Source: Agrilactobacillus fermenti (GTDB taxonomy: Bacteria > Bacillota > Bacilli > Lactobacillales > Lactobacillaceae). From it: 64,000 bases of DNA. A program made the position numbers and the translations under genes. The stretch covers positions 1 to 64,000 of the forward strand of contig NZ_JACGCJ010000005.1 in the NCBI RefSeq assembly GCF_021030645.1, read 5' to 3'. Position 1 is the first letter of the stretch, and each line of letters opens with the position of its first letter. Under the pieces are notes generated by a model. That model was not told where the DNA came from. It saw nothing but the letters and a program-made list of their open reading frames with translations, and did no database searches. Positions 44,737 through 53,578 of this stretch are shown here, piece by piece.

Positions 44737-45117
44737 TCAACGTGCAGGATTCTTTTTGATTGAAGCGGGGTCTGTAAAATCAATAAAGCCAACGTTATCA
44801 TCGATGACACCAACATCACCGGACAACTGCATGGTGTCATAAGTTTTTTTGTACTTGACCGTCATATGTTCGTCTAGACTATCTGCCGAATAACCTTTAA
44901 TATATACGGGGCCTAAATTGGAATCAATGGTTTGATCATAAGTGTCTAAGGACATATCGGAACCAATAATGTTAATCGAAAATTGGACCTGCATGTGAAT
45001 CATGGCATGTTGTGAATAAGGCCCAACACCATCTTCAAATGTTAAAAGTAACCGATCGCCATCTTGCCAGTTTGCTTTGATTTTTGCAACAACATTTTCA
45101 TCAAAATCAACACGCAT
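44737..45117 (-). CDS. Iron-sulfur cluster biosynthesis (HesB/IscA-like) family protein without the Cys motif
   Basis: 126 aa, start at ATG 45117 after GGGAGG (the frame is open to 45141). Matches the Fe-S_biosyn fold (FDENVVAKIKANWQDGDRLL, LTFEDGVGPYS, GYSADSLDEHMTVKYKKTYDTMQLSG) but contains none of the three Cys that bind the cluster in IscA. It is therefore a lactobacillar variant whose function is unproven. Confidence 0.65.
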   Translation of the reverse strand: MRVDFDENVVAKIKANWQDGDRLLLTFEDGVGPYSQHAMIHMQVQFSINIIGSDMSLDTYDQTIDSNLGPVYIKGYSADSLDEHMTVKYKKTYDTMQLSGDVGVIDDNVGFIDFTDPASIKKNPAR

Positions 45118-45223
45118 TTCTAGGACCTCCCTAATCACCATTTTAAGTTCAAATTTATTGTAATTGAATATCTTAAAAAAACAATTATTTTGTCTTTAAA
45201 TATCATTGAAGTAGGTGAATGCT

Positions 45224-45868
45224 TTGCAGACACTAACATTAGTTGAACTCTATACCAAACTAGCACAACAGATTCCCGAACAACATTGGCCAGCAGAAAC
45301 GCCCTTTGAAATTGCATTGGGGGCTATTTTAGTTCAAAATACAGCCTGGCAAAACGTACCGCCGGCCATTGCCAACTTAAAGCAAGTAACCAACTTGAAA
45401 CCTCAGAAACTACTTGATTTGGATCGAGCCACTTTGATGACGCTAATTCGACCGAGTGGCTTTTTTAAAAATAAAAGTTTGGCTATTGTCAATCTATTAA
45501 CTTGGTATCAAAAGTATGACTTTGATTTAACTAAAGCTAAGCTAAGAACGAGTACGCAATTACGACAGGAATTATTAGATTTACATGGTATTGGTGCGGA
45601 AACAGCGGACGTGATATTGCTGTATGTTTTAGACAAACCGCAATTTATTGCTGATAGTTATGCCCGCCGATTGTTTCTAGCTTTAGGTGTTACGGAAGCT
45701 CAGAAATATGACACGTTAAAATCATTTGTTGAAGCAAAACACTTAACGCTCACTTTACGGCAATGGCAGGCTTTTCATGGCTATATTGATGAATTTGGTA
45801 AGCAATTTTTACGACGCAACCAATCTTTTGCGGCTAGTTACTTAGCTGGCTATCGGCTAAAAAGATAA
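45224..45868 (+). CDS. HhH-GPD DNA glycosylase, MagIII-like
   Basis: 214 aa from TTG 45224, which lies 6 nt after AGGTG; GTG at 45215 is an alternative. EndoIII fold with VQNTAWQNVPPAI, the helix-hairpin-helix LDLHGIGAETAD and the catalytic Asp in FIADSYARR. The Lys of bifunctional EndoIII (GVGRKTA) is replaced by Glu, and the C-terminal four-Cys FeS loop is absent. This matches 3-methyladenine glycosylase III rather than Nth: monofunctional removal of alkylated bases. Confidence 0.75.
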   Translation: MQTLTLVELYTKLAQQIPEQHWPAETPFEIALGAILVQNTAWQNVPPAIANLKQVTNLKPQKLLDLDRATLMTLIRPSGFFKNKSLAIVNLLTWYQKYDFDLTKAKLRTSTQLRQELLDLHGIGAETADVILLYVLDKPQFIADSYARRLFLALGVTEAQKYDTLKSFVEAKHLTLTLRQWQAFHGYIDEFGKQFLRRNQSFAASYLAGYRLKR

Positions 45869-45870
45869 GA

Positions 45871-47022
45871 CTATTTAGCTGACTTAAAGGTACTGATTAA
45901 AGTGGTATGGGCGATATTATCGTAATAAAAGTCTGGATTTTTGCGGATTAAGTTGACGAGAAAATGAATCAGTAGAATCACAGCGAATAAGGCACCTAAA
46001 CCAAACAGAAGTAGTAACCGATCTAAGTCGCTTTGAGAAATAGTCCCATGCTCTAAAATCATTAGCATTGCAATGCCTAGTGTTGTAAAAATGGGGATGG
46101 GAATGAAATATTGCCAAAAAGCACGCCAAAAAAGATTTGCGGCATGGGCAGGGGTCCCATCTTGGCGGACGATACGTAAGTGCACGATTCTTTTACCCAA
46201 AGTGGCACCTTGCATGAGTACGGGTACAATAAAGAATAAAACTATTAATAGTAGTGCAGGCACTAAAATGATGTCATTTTGCGGCGATACGAAATGTGGG
46301 AAAAAGTCTACTAGTACTAAAACAATAGGCATTGCAACAAAAAAGATCAGCCAATCCAGCAAGAAGGCAACGAAGCGTCGGGGGAAAGTAACAGTTTGAC
46401 CCAAACGCTTTTCCTGAGCTTGAATTGCTTCATGATCGGGAAATAGATGTAAAACAATTGGCGCGATTGCCCAACCTAACATGCCGCCTGAAGTATTTAA
46501 TAAGAGATCATCGACATCAAATAATCGGTAAGGCCGCACATAGATACCATATAAGCCACTCAATTGTGTCAACTCAAAAAATAACGACAGCACAAAACTG
46601 AAAATAAGGATTTTACGCCAATTAAAACCAAAGTATTTTAAATAAATCCCAAATGGAATGGTTAGAAAAATATTAAATAGGGGCTGAATAATAGCTGGTT
46701 CAAGTAAGCCCGTTCGGTAAGTATGAATATTTAATGGGTCAAAGGTATTTGTCTTGATAAATTCCTGAACAAACATCAGCGGCTGTAAATTGTATTTCGG
46801 TGTGGTTAGCTGGGCTACCAAAGCGCGACTTGGTAGGGGCAGAATAATCAAGAAATAAGCTGTCAGTAAATAAAATATGAACGTATAGATCACAAATGCC
46901 CGAAAACGAACAAAGGAACCCCGACGGTGATATTCATAAGCAAAAATCGGTAGTGAAATTAATAGAGCCAGAAACGGGAAAATTAAAATTGCCATTTTGA
47001 TAGGATATAAATAAGCTGTCAT
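45871..47022 (-). CDS. VanZ-RDD fusion membrane protein
   Basis: 383 aa from MTAYLYPIK (47022); the frame is open to 47106, but no start has a clear ribosome site. Residues about 1-190 form a VanZ-like domain with several membrane helices (FPFLALLISLPIFAYEYHRR, SGLYGIYVRPYRLFDVDDLL). Residues about 225-340 form an RDD domain (FPRRFVAFLLDWLIFF, MQGATLGKRIVHLRIVRQDG). VanZ domains are linked to teicoplanin or lipoglycopeptide resistance and RDD to ion or solute movement; the role is unknown. Confidence 0.75.
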   Translation of the reverse strand: MTAYLYPIKMAILIFPFLALLISLPIFAYEYHRRGSFVRFRAFVIYTFIFYLLTAYFLIILPLPSRALVAQLTTPKYNLQPLMFVQEFIKTNTFDPLNIHTYRTGLLEPAIIQPLFNIFLTIPFGIYLKYFGFNWRKILIFSFVLSLFFELTQLSGLYGIYVRPYRLFDVDDLLLNTSGGMLGWAIAPIVLHLFPDHEAIQAQEKRLGQTVTFPRRFVAFLLDWLIFFVAMPIVLVLVDFFPHFVSPQNDIILVPALLLIVLFFIVPVLMQGATLGKRIVHLRIVRQDGTPAHAANLFWRAFWQYFIPIPIFTTLGIAMLMILEHGTISQSDLDRLLLLFGLGALFAVILLIHFLVNLIRKNPDFYYDNIAHTTLISTFKSAK

Positions 47023-47182
47023 AATATGTCGACCAAGAAGTCTAGGCGCCTCCCAATAATTTAATAAGTGCATTTCTAGCATACTGATAATGTGCATTGA
47101 ATACAATGTTAATGCTTTGCTATTCTGACTTAGTTATGTAAGAATAGCGGCATAAGTTCAATATTATAGTGGGGGACATGAG

Positions 47183-48400
47183 ATGGTTACAGCACGACAA
47201 CATCAGCTGAATAAAGTCTATTATTTAGCTGGGCAAAATTTTTTCGTTTTTGGTTCTTCAGCAGTTTACTTTGCCATTCTTTGGTATATCGCGCTTAAAA
47301 CATCATCGGGTACTTGGATGATGTTGGCAACGTTATCTACCTCATTGCCACAAATTCTGATCTCATTGTGGGCCGGCGTTTGGGCCGATCGATCTGATCG
47401 ACGTAAATTGATCATGTTGGCAAGCGGTTTAGTCACTGGATTAACATTGATCATCGCAGTGATTTTTTTGTTTGGCTACCGTGATTTATGGTTATTACTT
47501 TGCATTTCTGCCGTTCGTTCCATTGGCAGTGGGATCTCAACACCTGCTGGTAATGCATTGTTACCAGACTTAGCCGACCCTGACGAACTGACCCGATTAA
47601 ATGGGCTGAATCAAATGATTGCCGCCATATTATTATTGATCACACCGCTGGTCAGCGGTTATATTTTAGGCTCTTTGGGCATTTTATTCATTTTTGTTGT
47701 TGATTTGTTCACAGCAATCTTTGGCATTACGGCAATTGGCTTAATTAAAATACCAAAGTCACAGATTGAGACATCTGATCAAATCAAAGAAGGGCAACGC
47801 AAAACTTGGCAGGAAATTATGAGCGGGCTGAAATATATTCGACAAAGTTCTTTTTTGACCGCATTTATGTTACTGACTTGTTTGGCCTTTGTCTTGGTAG
47901 CCCCCTCATCGCAGCTGTCTACATTATATGTCAAACGCACTTTTGGTACGGGTGTTTGGCGGTTAACGTTAAATGAACTGTTATGGACAATTGGGGCAAC
48001 GATGGGCGGCCTTTATTTGACCACGCATAAAAAAATTAAACGGCCGGTGGCTCTGATTGCTGGTGCCATTAGTGTGTCCGGCGTGGCCTTTGCAGTTATG
48101 GGACTGCCAGAGCCATTTTGGGTTTACTTGGCTTTCATGCTGATATCTGGCATCTGCATGCCGTTGATTCAAGGGGTCAGCAATATTTTGATTCAACAGA
48201 ATGTAGCTAAAGCCACAATGGGGCGGGTATTTTCGGTACTTCAGATTGTTTCAACAGGCATTTACCCAGTAGCAATGCTATTCTTTGGACCACTGGCAGA
48301 TCATGTGCCGATTGCTATGATTTTAGTAGTAACCGGCGTATTAGAGATTGGCGTGGGGCTTTTGTTTTATCAAACAATGCGGCGTAAACTTCAAATTTAG
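47183..48400 (+). CDS. MFS transporter (macrolide-efflux/Mef-like)
   Basis: 405 aa, 12 membrane segments. Mef-type MFS with LWAGVWADRSDRRKLIMLASG (motif A) and RSIGSGISTPAGNALLPDLADP in TM5. GGGGGACATGAG precedes the ATG. Divergent from the VanZ-RDD gene and 25 nt before the antiporter gene, so probably an operon with it. Drug or metabolite efflux is likely; the substrate is unknown. Confidence 0.8.
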   Translation: MVTARQHQLNKVYYLAGQNFFVFGSSAVYFAILWYIALKTSSGTWMMLATLSTSLPQILISLWAGVWADRSDRRKLIMLASGLVTGLTLIIAVIFLFGYRDLWLLLCISAVRSIGSGISTPAGNALLPDLADPDELTRLNGLNQMIAAILLLITPLVSGYILGSLGILFIFVVDLFTAIFGITAIGLIKIPKSQIETSDQIKEGQRKTWQEIMSGLKYIRQSSFLTAFMLLTCLAFVLVAPSSQLSTLYVKRTFGTGVWRLTLNELLWTIGATMGGLYLTTHKKIKRPVALIAGAISVSGVAFAVMGLPEPFWVYLAFMLISGICMPLIQGVSNILIQQNVAKATMGRVFSVLQIVSTGIYPVAMLFFGPLADHVPIAMILVVTGVLEIGVGLLFYQTMRRKLQI

Positions 48401-48425
48401 GACTGACGGTTAGGGGTGAATCGGG

Positions 48426-50417
48426 ATGGATCAAGTTTTTTTAATTACGATTATTTTAGCGGCTGTCGTTGGGGCTAACATTTTGGCACGACATGTTGCA
48501 GCCGTGCCACTACCATTTTTTTTAATTGGTTTTGGCGTTATTTTATCTGCGTTACCCGTTTATCGAAATTTTCGTTTAGATCCCTCAACGTTTGCTTTTG
48601 CGATTATTGCACCGTTACTTTATAACGAAGCTCAGAATAGTTCCCGATTATGGATCGGACGATCGATTTTGAATATTCTCTCTTTAGCAGTTGGCCTGGT
48701 CCTGGTGACTGTTTTGATTGTAGGGACAGGTCTGCACTGGTTTTTTGCCATATTACCTTTGAGTTTAAGTTTTGCATTATTAGCCATTGTCACGCCAACG
48801 GATGCTTCAGCTGTGAACTCGATTTTTGAAGCTAATCCTATTGCCCGGGAACAAATGGGTATTTTAAAAAACGAATCGTTGTTCAACGATGCCGCCGGGA
48901 TCGTTATTTTTGACGTTGCTTTGACAGCCTATATTTCGGGCACATTTTCGCTGCAAATTGCGATTGGTGAATTTCTTTGGGAATTCTTGGGTGGTTTAAT
49001 TTTTGGGGCTGTAATTGGTATTTTGATTGTCAGTATTCGGTTATTTCTCATTCGTTACCATGATGATACACCCCTGATCATGGTCTCAATTCAACTATTA
49101 TCGCCATTTTTAGTTTACTTATTAGCTGAAAGGCTTGCTCTATCTGGAATTCTAGCTGTAGTAGCAGCTGGTTTGGCACAGGGATCTGAGCGTAGTCGCT
49201 TACGGCTGACCTCCGCGCGAATGCAAATCGTGACCAGCAATGTTTGGGAAGTTATTGCGGGCATTTTATCTGGGAGTGTTTTTGTCTTATTAGGGTTATC
49301 ACTGCCACTTGTCATTCAAACAAGACACCATTCAACCAATCCAGATTTTGCACTATATAAGTTATTGTTGTTGGCACTTTTGATTTATTTTGTTAAAACG
49401 CTAGTCCGATTGGTTTGGAGCAAATATTTTGTACGCCTACAAAATAAACAGGCGCGTTCCTGGCGGGATAGTTTAGTCATGGCACTGAGTGGGGCTCATG
49501 GGACCATTACTTTATCTTTGGCCTTCTCTATGCCCAATGCGATTAATGGGCAGCCGTTTGCTTTCCGGGGGCCGTTGATTTTTATGGCAGCTGTAATTAT
49601 TTTGATCAGTATGATTATGCCGACCATTTTTATTCCAATTATTCTACCAGCACAAAAATCAACCCAGCCGCGTTACCAGTGGGTTAGGCGTATGTTACAA
49701 GCTGGTATTCGTGCTTTGACAGATGAGTCTGATCATCCAGCGGAAGCACAGATTGTGATTGATACGATTCAACAGCAGCTGATTTTAGATAATACACCTA
49801 AAATACGATTGCAACGTCAATTGATGAAGGCCAGTCAAGAAGTCGAAAAAAAAGCAGTAAAGCAATTATATGATGCTAAAAAGATTACAGCAGATGAGTT
49901 GACTTATTACTATAAATTTATTCAGTTAAATAATTTTTCTGCGGACGATAAAGCTTGGAAAAATGTGCTTTTAAGGATTCGCTTTTCTTTGCACATTGGA
50001 ACGATGAATCGTAATCTGCGCCAAGCACAGGAAGCCTTTTTGACTGCGCCGGTAGCTTTGGAAGAGGTTTATTGGCGGCGGCAGTTTGAAAACCATGGGG
50101 AGAATCTTTTACCAATTGAACAAGCAGGCTTTGAGGCAGTGATGGCTTTCTTAAAAACACAGCCTAAAGCTCATGAAGTTGAAGTAAATATTGTGCGGCG
50201 CTTCTATCGGACACGTCACCGGCGCGTTCATATGGGCCGTGTGGATGCTGATATTGTTTACCAGATGTTTATGCGTGCTTTTCATGCAGAGTACACATTG
50301 ATTCAAGATGCAGTGATGAGTGGGCAGATCCCATCCGAATTAGCTGAAAGGCTGCAACAGCGCATCTCCTTTGATGAAATTACTTATATTCAAAATATTG
50401 AAGTCTTTCAAAGGTAA
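48426..50417 (+). CDS. Na+/H+ antiporter, CPA1 family
   Basis: 663 aa. About 12 membrane segments in residues 1-410 with the CPA1 motifs VTPTDASAV and LKNESLFNDAAGIVIFD (Asp in the ion-binding ND pair). The C-terminal ~250 residues are hydrophilic and helical and probably regulatory. Exchanges Na+ (or K+) for H+ for pH and salt homeostasis. AGGGGTGAATCGGG before the ATG. Confidence 0.88.
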   Translation: MDQVFLITIILAAVVGANILARHVAAVPLPFFLIGFGVILSALPVYRNFRLDPSTFAFAIIAPLLYNEAQNSSRLWIGRSILNILSLAVGLVLVTVLIVGTGLHWFFAILPLSLSFALLAIVTPTDASAVNSIFEANPIAREQMGILKNESLFNDAAGIVIFDVALTAYISGTFSLQIAIGEFLWEFLGGLIFGAVIGILIVSIRLFLIRYHDDTPLIMVSIQLLSPFLVYLLAERLALSGILAVVAAGLAQGSERSRLRLTSARMQIVTSNVWEVIAGILSGSVFVLLGLSLPLVIQTRHHSTNPDFALYKLLLLALLIYFVKTLVRLVWSKYFVRLQNKQARSWRDSLVMALSGAHGTITLSLAFSMPNAINGQPFAFRGPLIFMAAVIILISMIMPTIFIPIILPAQKSTQPRYQWVRRMLQAGIRALTDESDHPAEAQIVIDTIQQQLILDNTPKIRLQRQLMKASQEVEKKAVKQLYDAKKITADELTYYYKFIQLNNFSADDKAWKNVLLRIRFSLHIGTMNRNLRQAQEAFLTAPVALEEVYWRRQFENHGENLLPIEQAGFEAVMAFLKTQPKAHEVEVNIVRRFYRTRHRRVHMGRVDADIVYQMFMRAFHAEYTLIQDAVMSGQIPSELAERLQQRISFDEITYIQNIEVFQR

Positions 50418-50456
50418 AAATTGTCCTTGGTACATGTTCAAAATCAAATTGTGCGC

Positions 50457-50499
50457 AAAAAAGCTCGGCAACAAAACATTCGTCTTGTCCCGAGCTTTT
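50457..50499 (+). terminator. Terminator after the antiporter gene
   Basis: Stem AAAAAAGCTCGGCAACAAAA / TCTTGTCCCGAGCTTTT; also T-rich on the minus strand toward the convergent wall-protein gene. Confidence 0.8.
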
Positions 50500-50531
50500 A
50501 CAATACATATCATATTAATTTATAGCTATAA

Positions 50532-51149
50532 TTAACCAATTACTTGAACAGAAGCTGTTGTGACACCATAGCTTGGAATAGAGCTGTTAGGCATAGCAAC
50601 ATCTAATTGTTGTGGGTTACTATAAGCAAATGTACCAGTATCGTTAACGACACGGTCTAAGACAGTTCCGTCGGATAAAGTAATTCGTAAATGTGTGCCT
50701 TTAGGGAAGACAGAAAGGTTTGCAGCAACACCGTTGTAACCCATATTAGAACCTAAAACAGCTGGGTCATAGAAAGAAATCTTATAAGTACCAGCATTTT
50801 GGCCAGTTGTTGCCGTTGTATTTGTAGTTTGAGCTGTTTGTGCTGTCCCTTGAGGTGCCTGAGCAACAGCATTTGTCTGCGTTGTTTGTTGTGTTGCTGT
50901 ACCGTTCACTTTAACAAGGTCGCCAGGATAGATGATATCAAATCCACCAACTTCACGGTTGTTTAATTGTTCTAAACTAGCAACGTCCATATTATATTTT
51001 GCAGCGATGCTCATGAAGCTATCGCCAGATTGAACTGTGACAGTACCATTTCCGTTATCAGTAGCAGCTTGGGCTTTGTTAGGACCGAATGTTGTAATAG
51101 TTGCGACAAAACCAGCAACCAATAAACCAAACAATGCAATTTTCTTCAT
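50532..51149 (-). CDS. Secreted LysM protein with 3D/RlpA-like C-terminal domain
   Basis: 205 aa. Signal peptide (cleavage near KAQA-AT), one LysM domain (about 38-82, VTVQSGDSFMSIAAKYNMDVASLEQLN) that binds peptidoglycan, a T/Q-rich linker (about 88-118) and a C-terminal double-psi-barrel 3D-like domain (VLDRVVNDTGTFAYSNPQQLDV, with the Asp pair of the active site). Probably a wall-hydrolase-like or wall-associated protein. AAGGAG lies before the ATG and a promoter is at 51248-51276. Confidence 0.82.
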   Translation of the reverse strand: MKKIALFGLLVAGFVATITTFGPNKAQAATDNGNGTVTVQSGDSFMSIAAKYNMDVASLEQLNNREVGGFDIIYPGDLVKVNGTATQQTTQTNAVAQAPQGTAQTAQTTNTTATTGQNAGTYKISFYDPAVLGSNMGYNGVAANLSVFPKGTHLRITLSDGTVLDRVVNDTGTFAYSNPQQLDVAMPNSSIPSYGVTTASVQVIG

Positions 51150-51247
51150 TATATAAAAAACTCCTTTAACATTAAAACCTAGTGACTATTTCGACATCTA
51201 TGTGCCTCACTTGAGCACGTGCAATAGAATAACCTTTAAATGTTGCA

Positions 51248-51276
51248 CTAGTATTTCAGGAGCTTTAATGTTTCAA
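51248..51276 (-). promoter_or_regulatory. Promoter of the LysM gene
   Basis: On the minus strand TTGAAA (51276-51271), 17 nt, TACTAG (51253-51248), giving a 5' UTR of about 90 nt. The 315-nt gap 51150-51464 otherwise is AT-rich with no gene seen. Confidence 0.5.
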
Positions 51277-51464
51277 GACAGTAATAGTATTTTTGTCATA
51301 AAGATTAATTTTTTTGTTTTTGAAAATGGTCCAAAGCCTATTAGATTAAAAAGTAATTGGCCTTTTTGAAATATTACAAAAGAGCTCAAAAATATTTAAA
51401 CTTTTTGGCTAAAAAAGTATAAAAAATTTAAATTTAGGGGTTTACAAAGCAAAAATTGGTCAAT

Positions 51465-53105
51465 TTACTTGATTGAAGCATATTTATAACTCCATTGAGC
51501 GCCAGCGGTATTATGAATAATGCCTTTGACTTTTGCATTTTGCAAATAGGAAGCATTATTTTGATAAAGTGGTGTCATACCTTGATCTTTGCTGAATAAT
51601 TGACTGGCTTGGATAAGATCTTGCCATCTAGCATTTGGATCATTGGCATCTTCGTTTTGTGCTTTGTGGATTAAAGCGTCATAATCTTTATTACTATATT
51701 TACCCATGTTATAGGAAGTATCAGACTCAGGAATTTGCAAGAACGTGATTGGATCGTTAAAGTCAGCGCCCCAAGCGGACAAACTGATGTCAAATTGACC
51801 CTTTTGCTGGAATTGATTCGCAGCAGTAGAAGGCATCTGGCGGATATTAAGTGTCAAGCCAGGTAGCTTTTTCTCCAACTGATCTTTGAGGTACTCGGTG
51901 ACTGTTTTACTAGAGGCGTCATCGTTGGAAGCAATTAGTGTCAAACTTAGCTTCTTAAGTCCAGTTTCTTGTAAGCCTTGTTGCCAAAGAGCTTTAGCTT
52001 TGGTTTTATTATAAGTTACAGTATCAGGCACGCCTTGTTCGGCCGCAAAGTCTTTTTTATTTTGGGGATCTTTAGCTAATCCTTTAGGTACAAAACCATT
52101 TGGAATCAAAGAGCCATCACCCAGTGCCTTTTGGGTCAACTGGTTTCGGTTGATAGCCAATGAGATGGCTAAGCGAATATTTTGATTGTTAAGTGCTTTT
52201 TGCTTCTGCTTATTAGTATTGTGGAAATTATATTTTAGATAGTAGATCATAGCGTAAGGATAATTTTTAAAGTCTTTGTCATGTTTTAATTCACGCACTT
52301 GTTCAGGTGCTAAAGGGGTAAGGTCAAGTTTGCCATCTTGGAATAGATCTAAGCTAGTTGAAGTCGAAGGCACCACTTCATAATTGATCTGTTGTAGTTT
52401 TACGGCTGATTTATCCCAGTATTGATCATTTTTGACAAAACGCCATTTATTGCTTGTACCATTCCAATTCTCAATTTTAAACGGGCCAGAGTAAACCGTA
52501 TTTTGTGATTTTGTGGCATATTTCTTGCCATATTTTTGGGCTACTTTTTCGTTTTGGGGCGCAAATAAAGGATAAGCCATCAAAATTTTGAAATAGGCAA
52601 TCGGTTTTTCTAAAGTAACCACAACCGTTTTGTCATCTTGCGCTTTAATACCGAGTTGCTCGGGTTTTAGTTTACCAGCACTAATGGCTTGTGCATTTTT
52701 GATGCCTTCAAATAAGTAACTATATTGAGACTTAGTTTTAGGGTTGACTGTCCGTTGCCAAGAGTAAACGAAATCCTGGGCTGTGATGGGGTCACCGTTG
52801 CTCCATTTGGCGTCACGCAAAGTGAAGGTCCAAGTTAAACCATCTGCTGAAACTTTGGTGTCTTTTGCTAGGCCGGGGGTGATACTCCCATGTTTACCTA
52901 ACCGATAAAAGCTTTCATAAACATTACCAGTTTGCCCGTAACCGGTGGCTTTTGAGATATCGATTGTATCTAGTGGGGCGGTAGCACTTAAGTGTAGGAC
53001 TTGTTTGGCTGCTGCTTGACTTGTTCCGTGAAAAAGAATGGGGCCTATAATGAAACCAACTAATAAAGTAGCTAATAATAAAGTGAATCGGCGCTGTTGC
53101 TTCAT
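51465..53105 (-). CDS. Peptide-binding protein OppA-like (ABC transporter SBP family 5), no lipobox
   Basis: 546 aa, start at MKQQRRF (53105), 6 nt after AGGAGG; the frame runs to 53168. SBP_bac_5 fold (GLTWTFTLRDAKWSNGDPITAQDFVYSW, YSGPFKIENWNG, VYESFYRLG). The signal sequence ends with ...GTSQAAAKQ and looks like a signal peptidase I site. No Cys follows for lipid attachment, unlike typical OppA lipoproteins, so the protein may be released or wall-held. No oppBCDF genes are adjacent, so it is an orphan. Expressed from a structured leader. Confidence 0.8.
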   Translation of the reverse strand: MKQQRRFTLLLATLLVGFIIGPILFHGTSQAAAKQVLHLSATAPLDTIDISKATGYGQTGNVYESFYRLGKHGSITPGLAKDTKVSADGLTWTFTLRDAKWSNGDPITAQDFVYSWQRTVNPKTKSQYSYLFEGIKNAQAISAGKLKPEQLGIKAQDDKTVVVTLEKPIAYFKILMAYPLFAPQNEKVAQKYGKKYATKSQNTVYSGPFKIENWNGTSNKWRFVKNDQYWDKSAVKLQQINYEVVPSTSTSLDLFQDGKLDLTPLAPEQVRELKHDKDFKNYPYAMIYYLKYNFHNTNKQKQKALNNQNIRLAISLAINRNQLTQKALGDGSLIPNGFVPKGLAKDPQNKKDFAAEQGVPDTVTYNKTKAKALWQQGLQETGLKKLSLTLIASNDDASSKTVTEYLKDQLEKKLPGLTLNIRQMPSTAANQFQQKGQFDISLSAWGADFNDPITFLQIPESDTSYNMGKYSNKDYDALIHKAQNEDANDPNARWQDLIQASQLFSKDQGMTPLYQNNASYLQNAKVKGIIHNTAGAQWSYKYASIK

Positions 53106-53185
53106 GATTTTCCTCCTAAGATTAATGTTTTTACAGTAGACTATGTACGCGTAAACTTGCCGCGGCACCTCCTATAATTAGATAC

Positions 53186-53371
53186 AAAAAGCCCGCTAAC
53201 TATTTATCAAAGAAATAGATAGCGGGCATCTAATTAGCGTTTTAAGTTAAACGAACGTTAAAAGATGATACACGAAAGCGCCGCTATCGATGAAGGACAG
53301 CAGCACATACAGTTATTCATTTGTACCAATTTAACACATAACATCGATAGGACACCTTCTTTGTTCGTTAT
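53186..53371 (-). ncRNA. Structured attenuator-like leader RNA of the orphan oppA
   Basis: RNA from about 53371 downward on the minus strand. P1: AACGAAC (53369-53363)/GTTCGTT (53256-53250). P2: CTATCGATG (53350-53342)/CATCGATAG (53292-53284), closing an approximately 50-nt loop. Then a terminator (53227-53191). The 3' arm of P2 continues into GATAGCGG, exactly complementary to CCGCTATC in the 5' arm of the terminator. Two exclusive folds are therefore possible. It lacks T-box, SAM, lysine, TPP or M-box hallmark sequences that I can recognise. Confidence 0.6.
53191..53227 (-). terminator. Terminator within the oppA leader
   Basis: GCCCGCTATCTATTT...AAATAGTTAGCGGGC then T5. Located between the promoter and oppA. 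Confidence 0.8.
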
Positions 53372-53377
53372 GACTAC

Positions 53378-53406
53378 ATAATATTTGAAAAAGATAGCGT
53401 TGTCAA
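53378..53406 (-). promoter_or_regulatory. Consensus promoter of the oppA leader
   Basis: On the minus strand TTGACA (53406-53401), 17-nt spacer, TATTAT (53383-53378). Confidence 0.8.
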
Positions 53407-53578
53407 TCAAAATGGATATAATGTACAGTATCGAAAATAAGTTTTTAGAAGTGGGTGAGCTAATGCCGTCGATTTACTTAAAAAGATTAGACCTATTGAT
53501 ACGAATCAAAAATATTACCGGGTGCTTCAGGAAATTGAACGTAATAAAACCACTCTTTGGTGCAATTCGTGTAACCTG

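Noticed and set aside
53186-53371. T-box leader for oppA
   Set aside because: No AGGGUGGNACCGCG or UGGN antiterminator bulge is seen; the leader is reported as unclassified instead.
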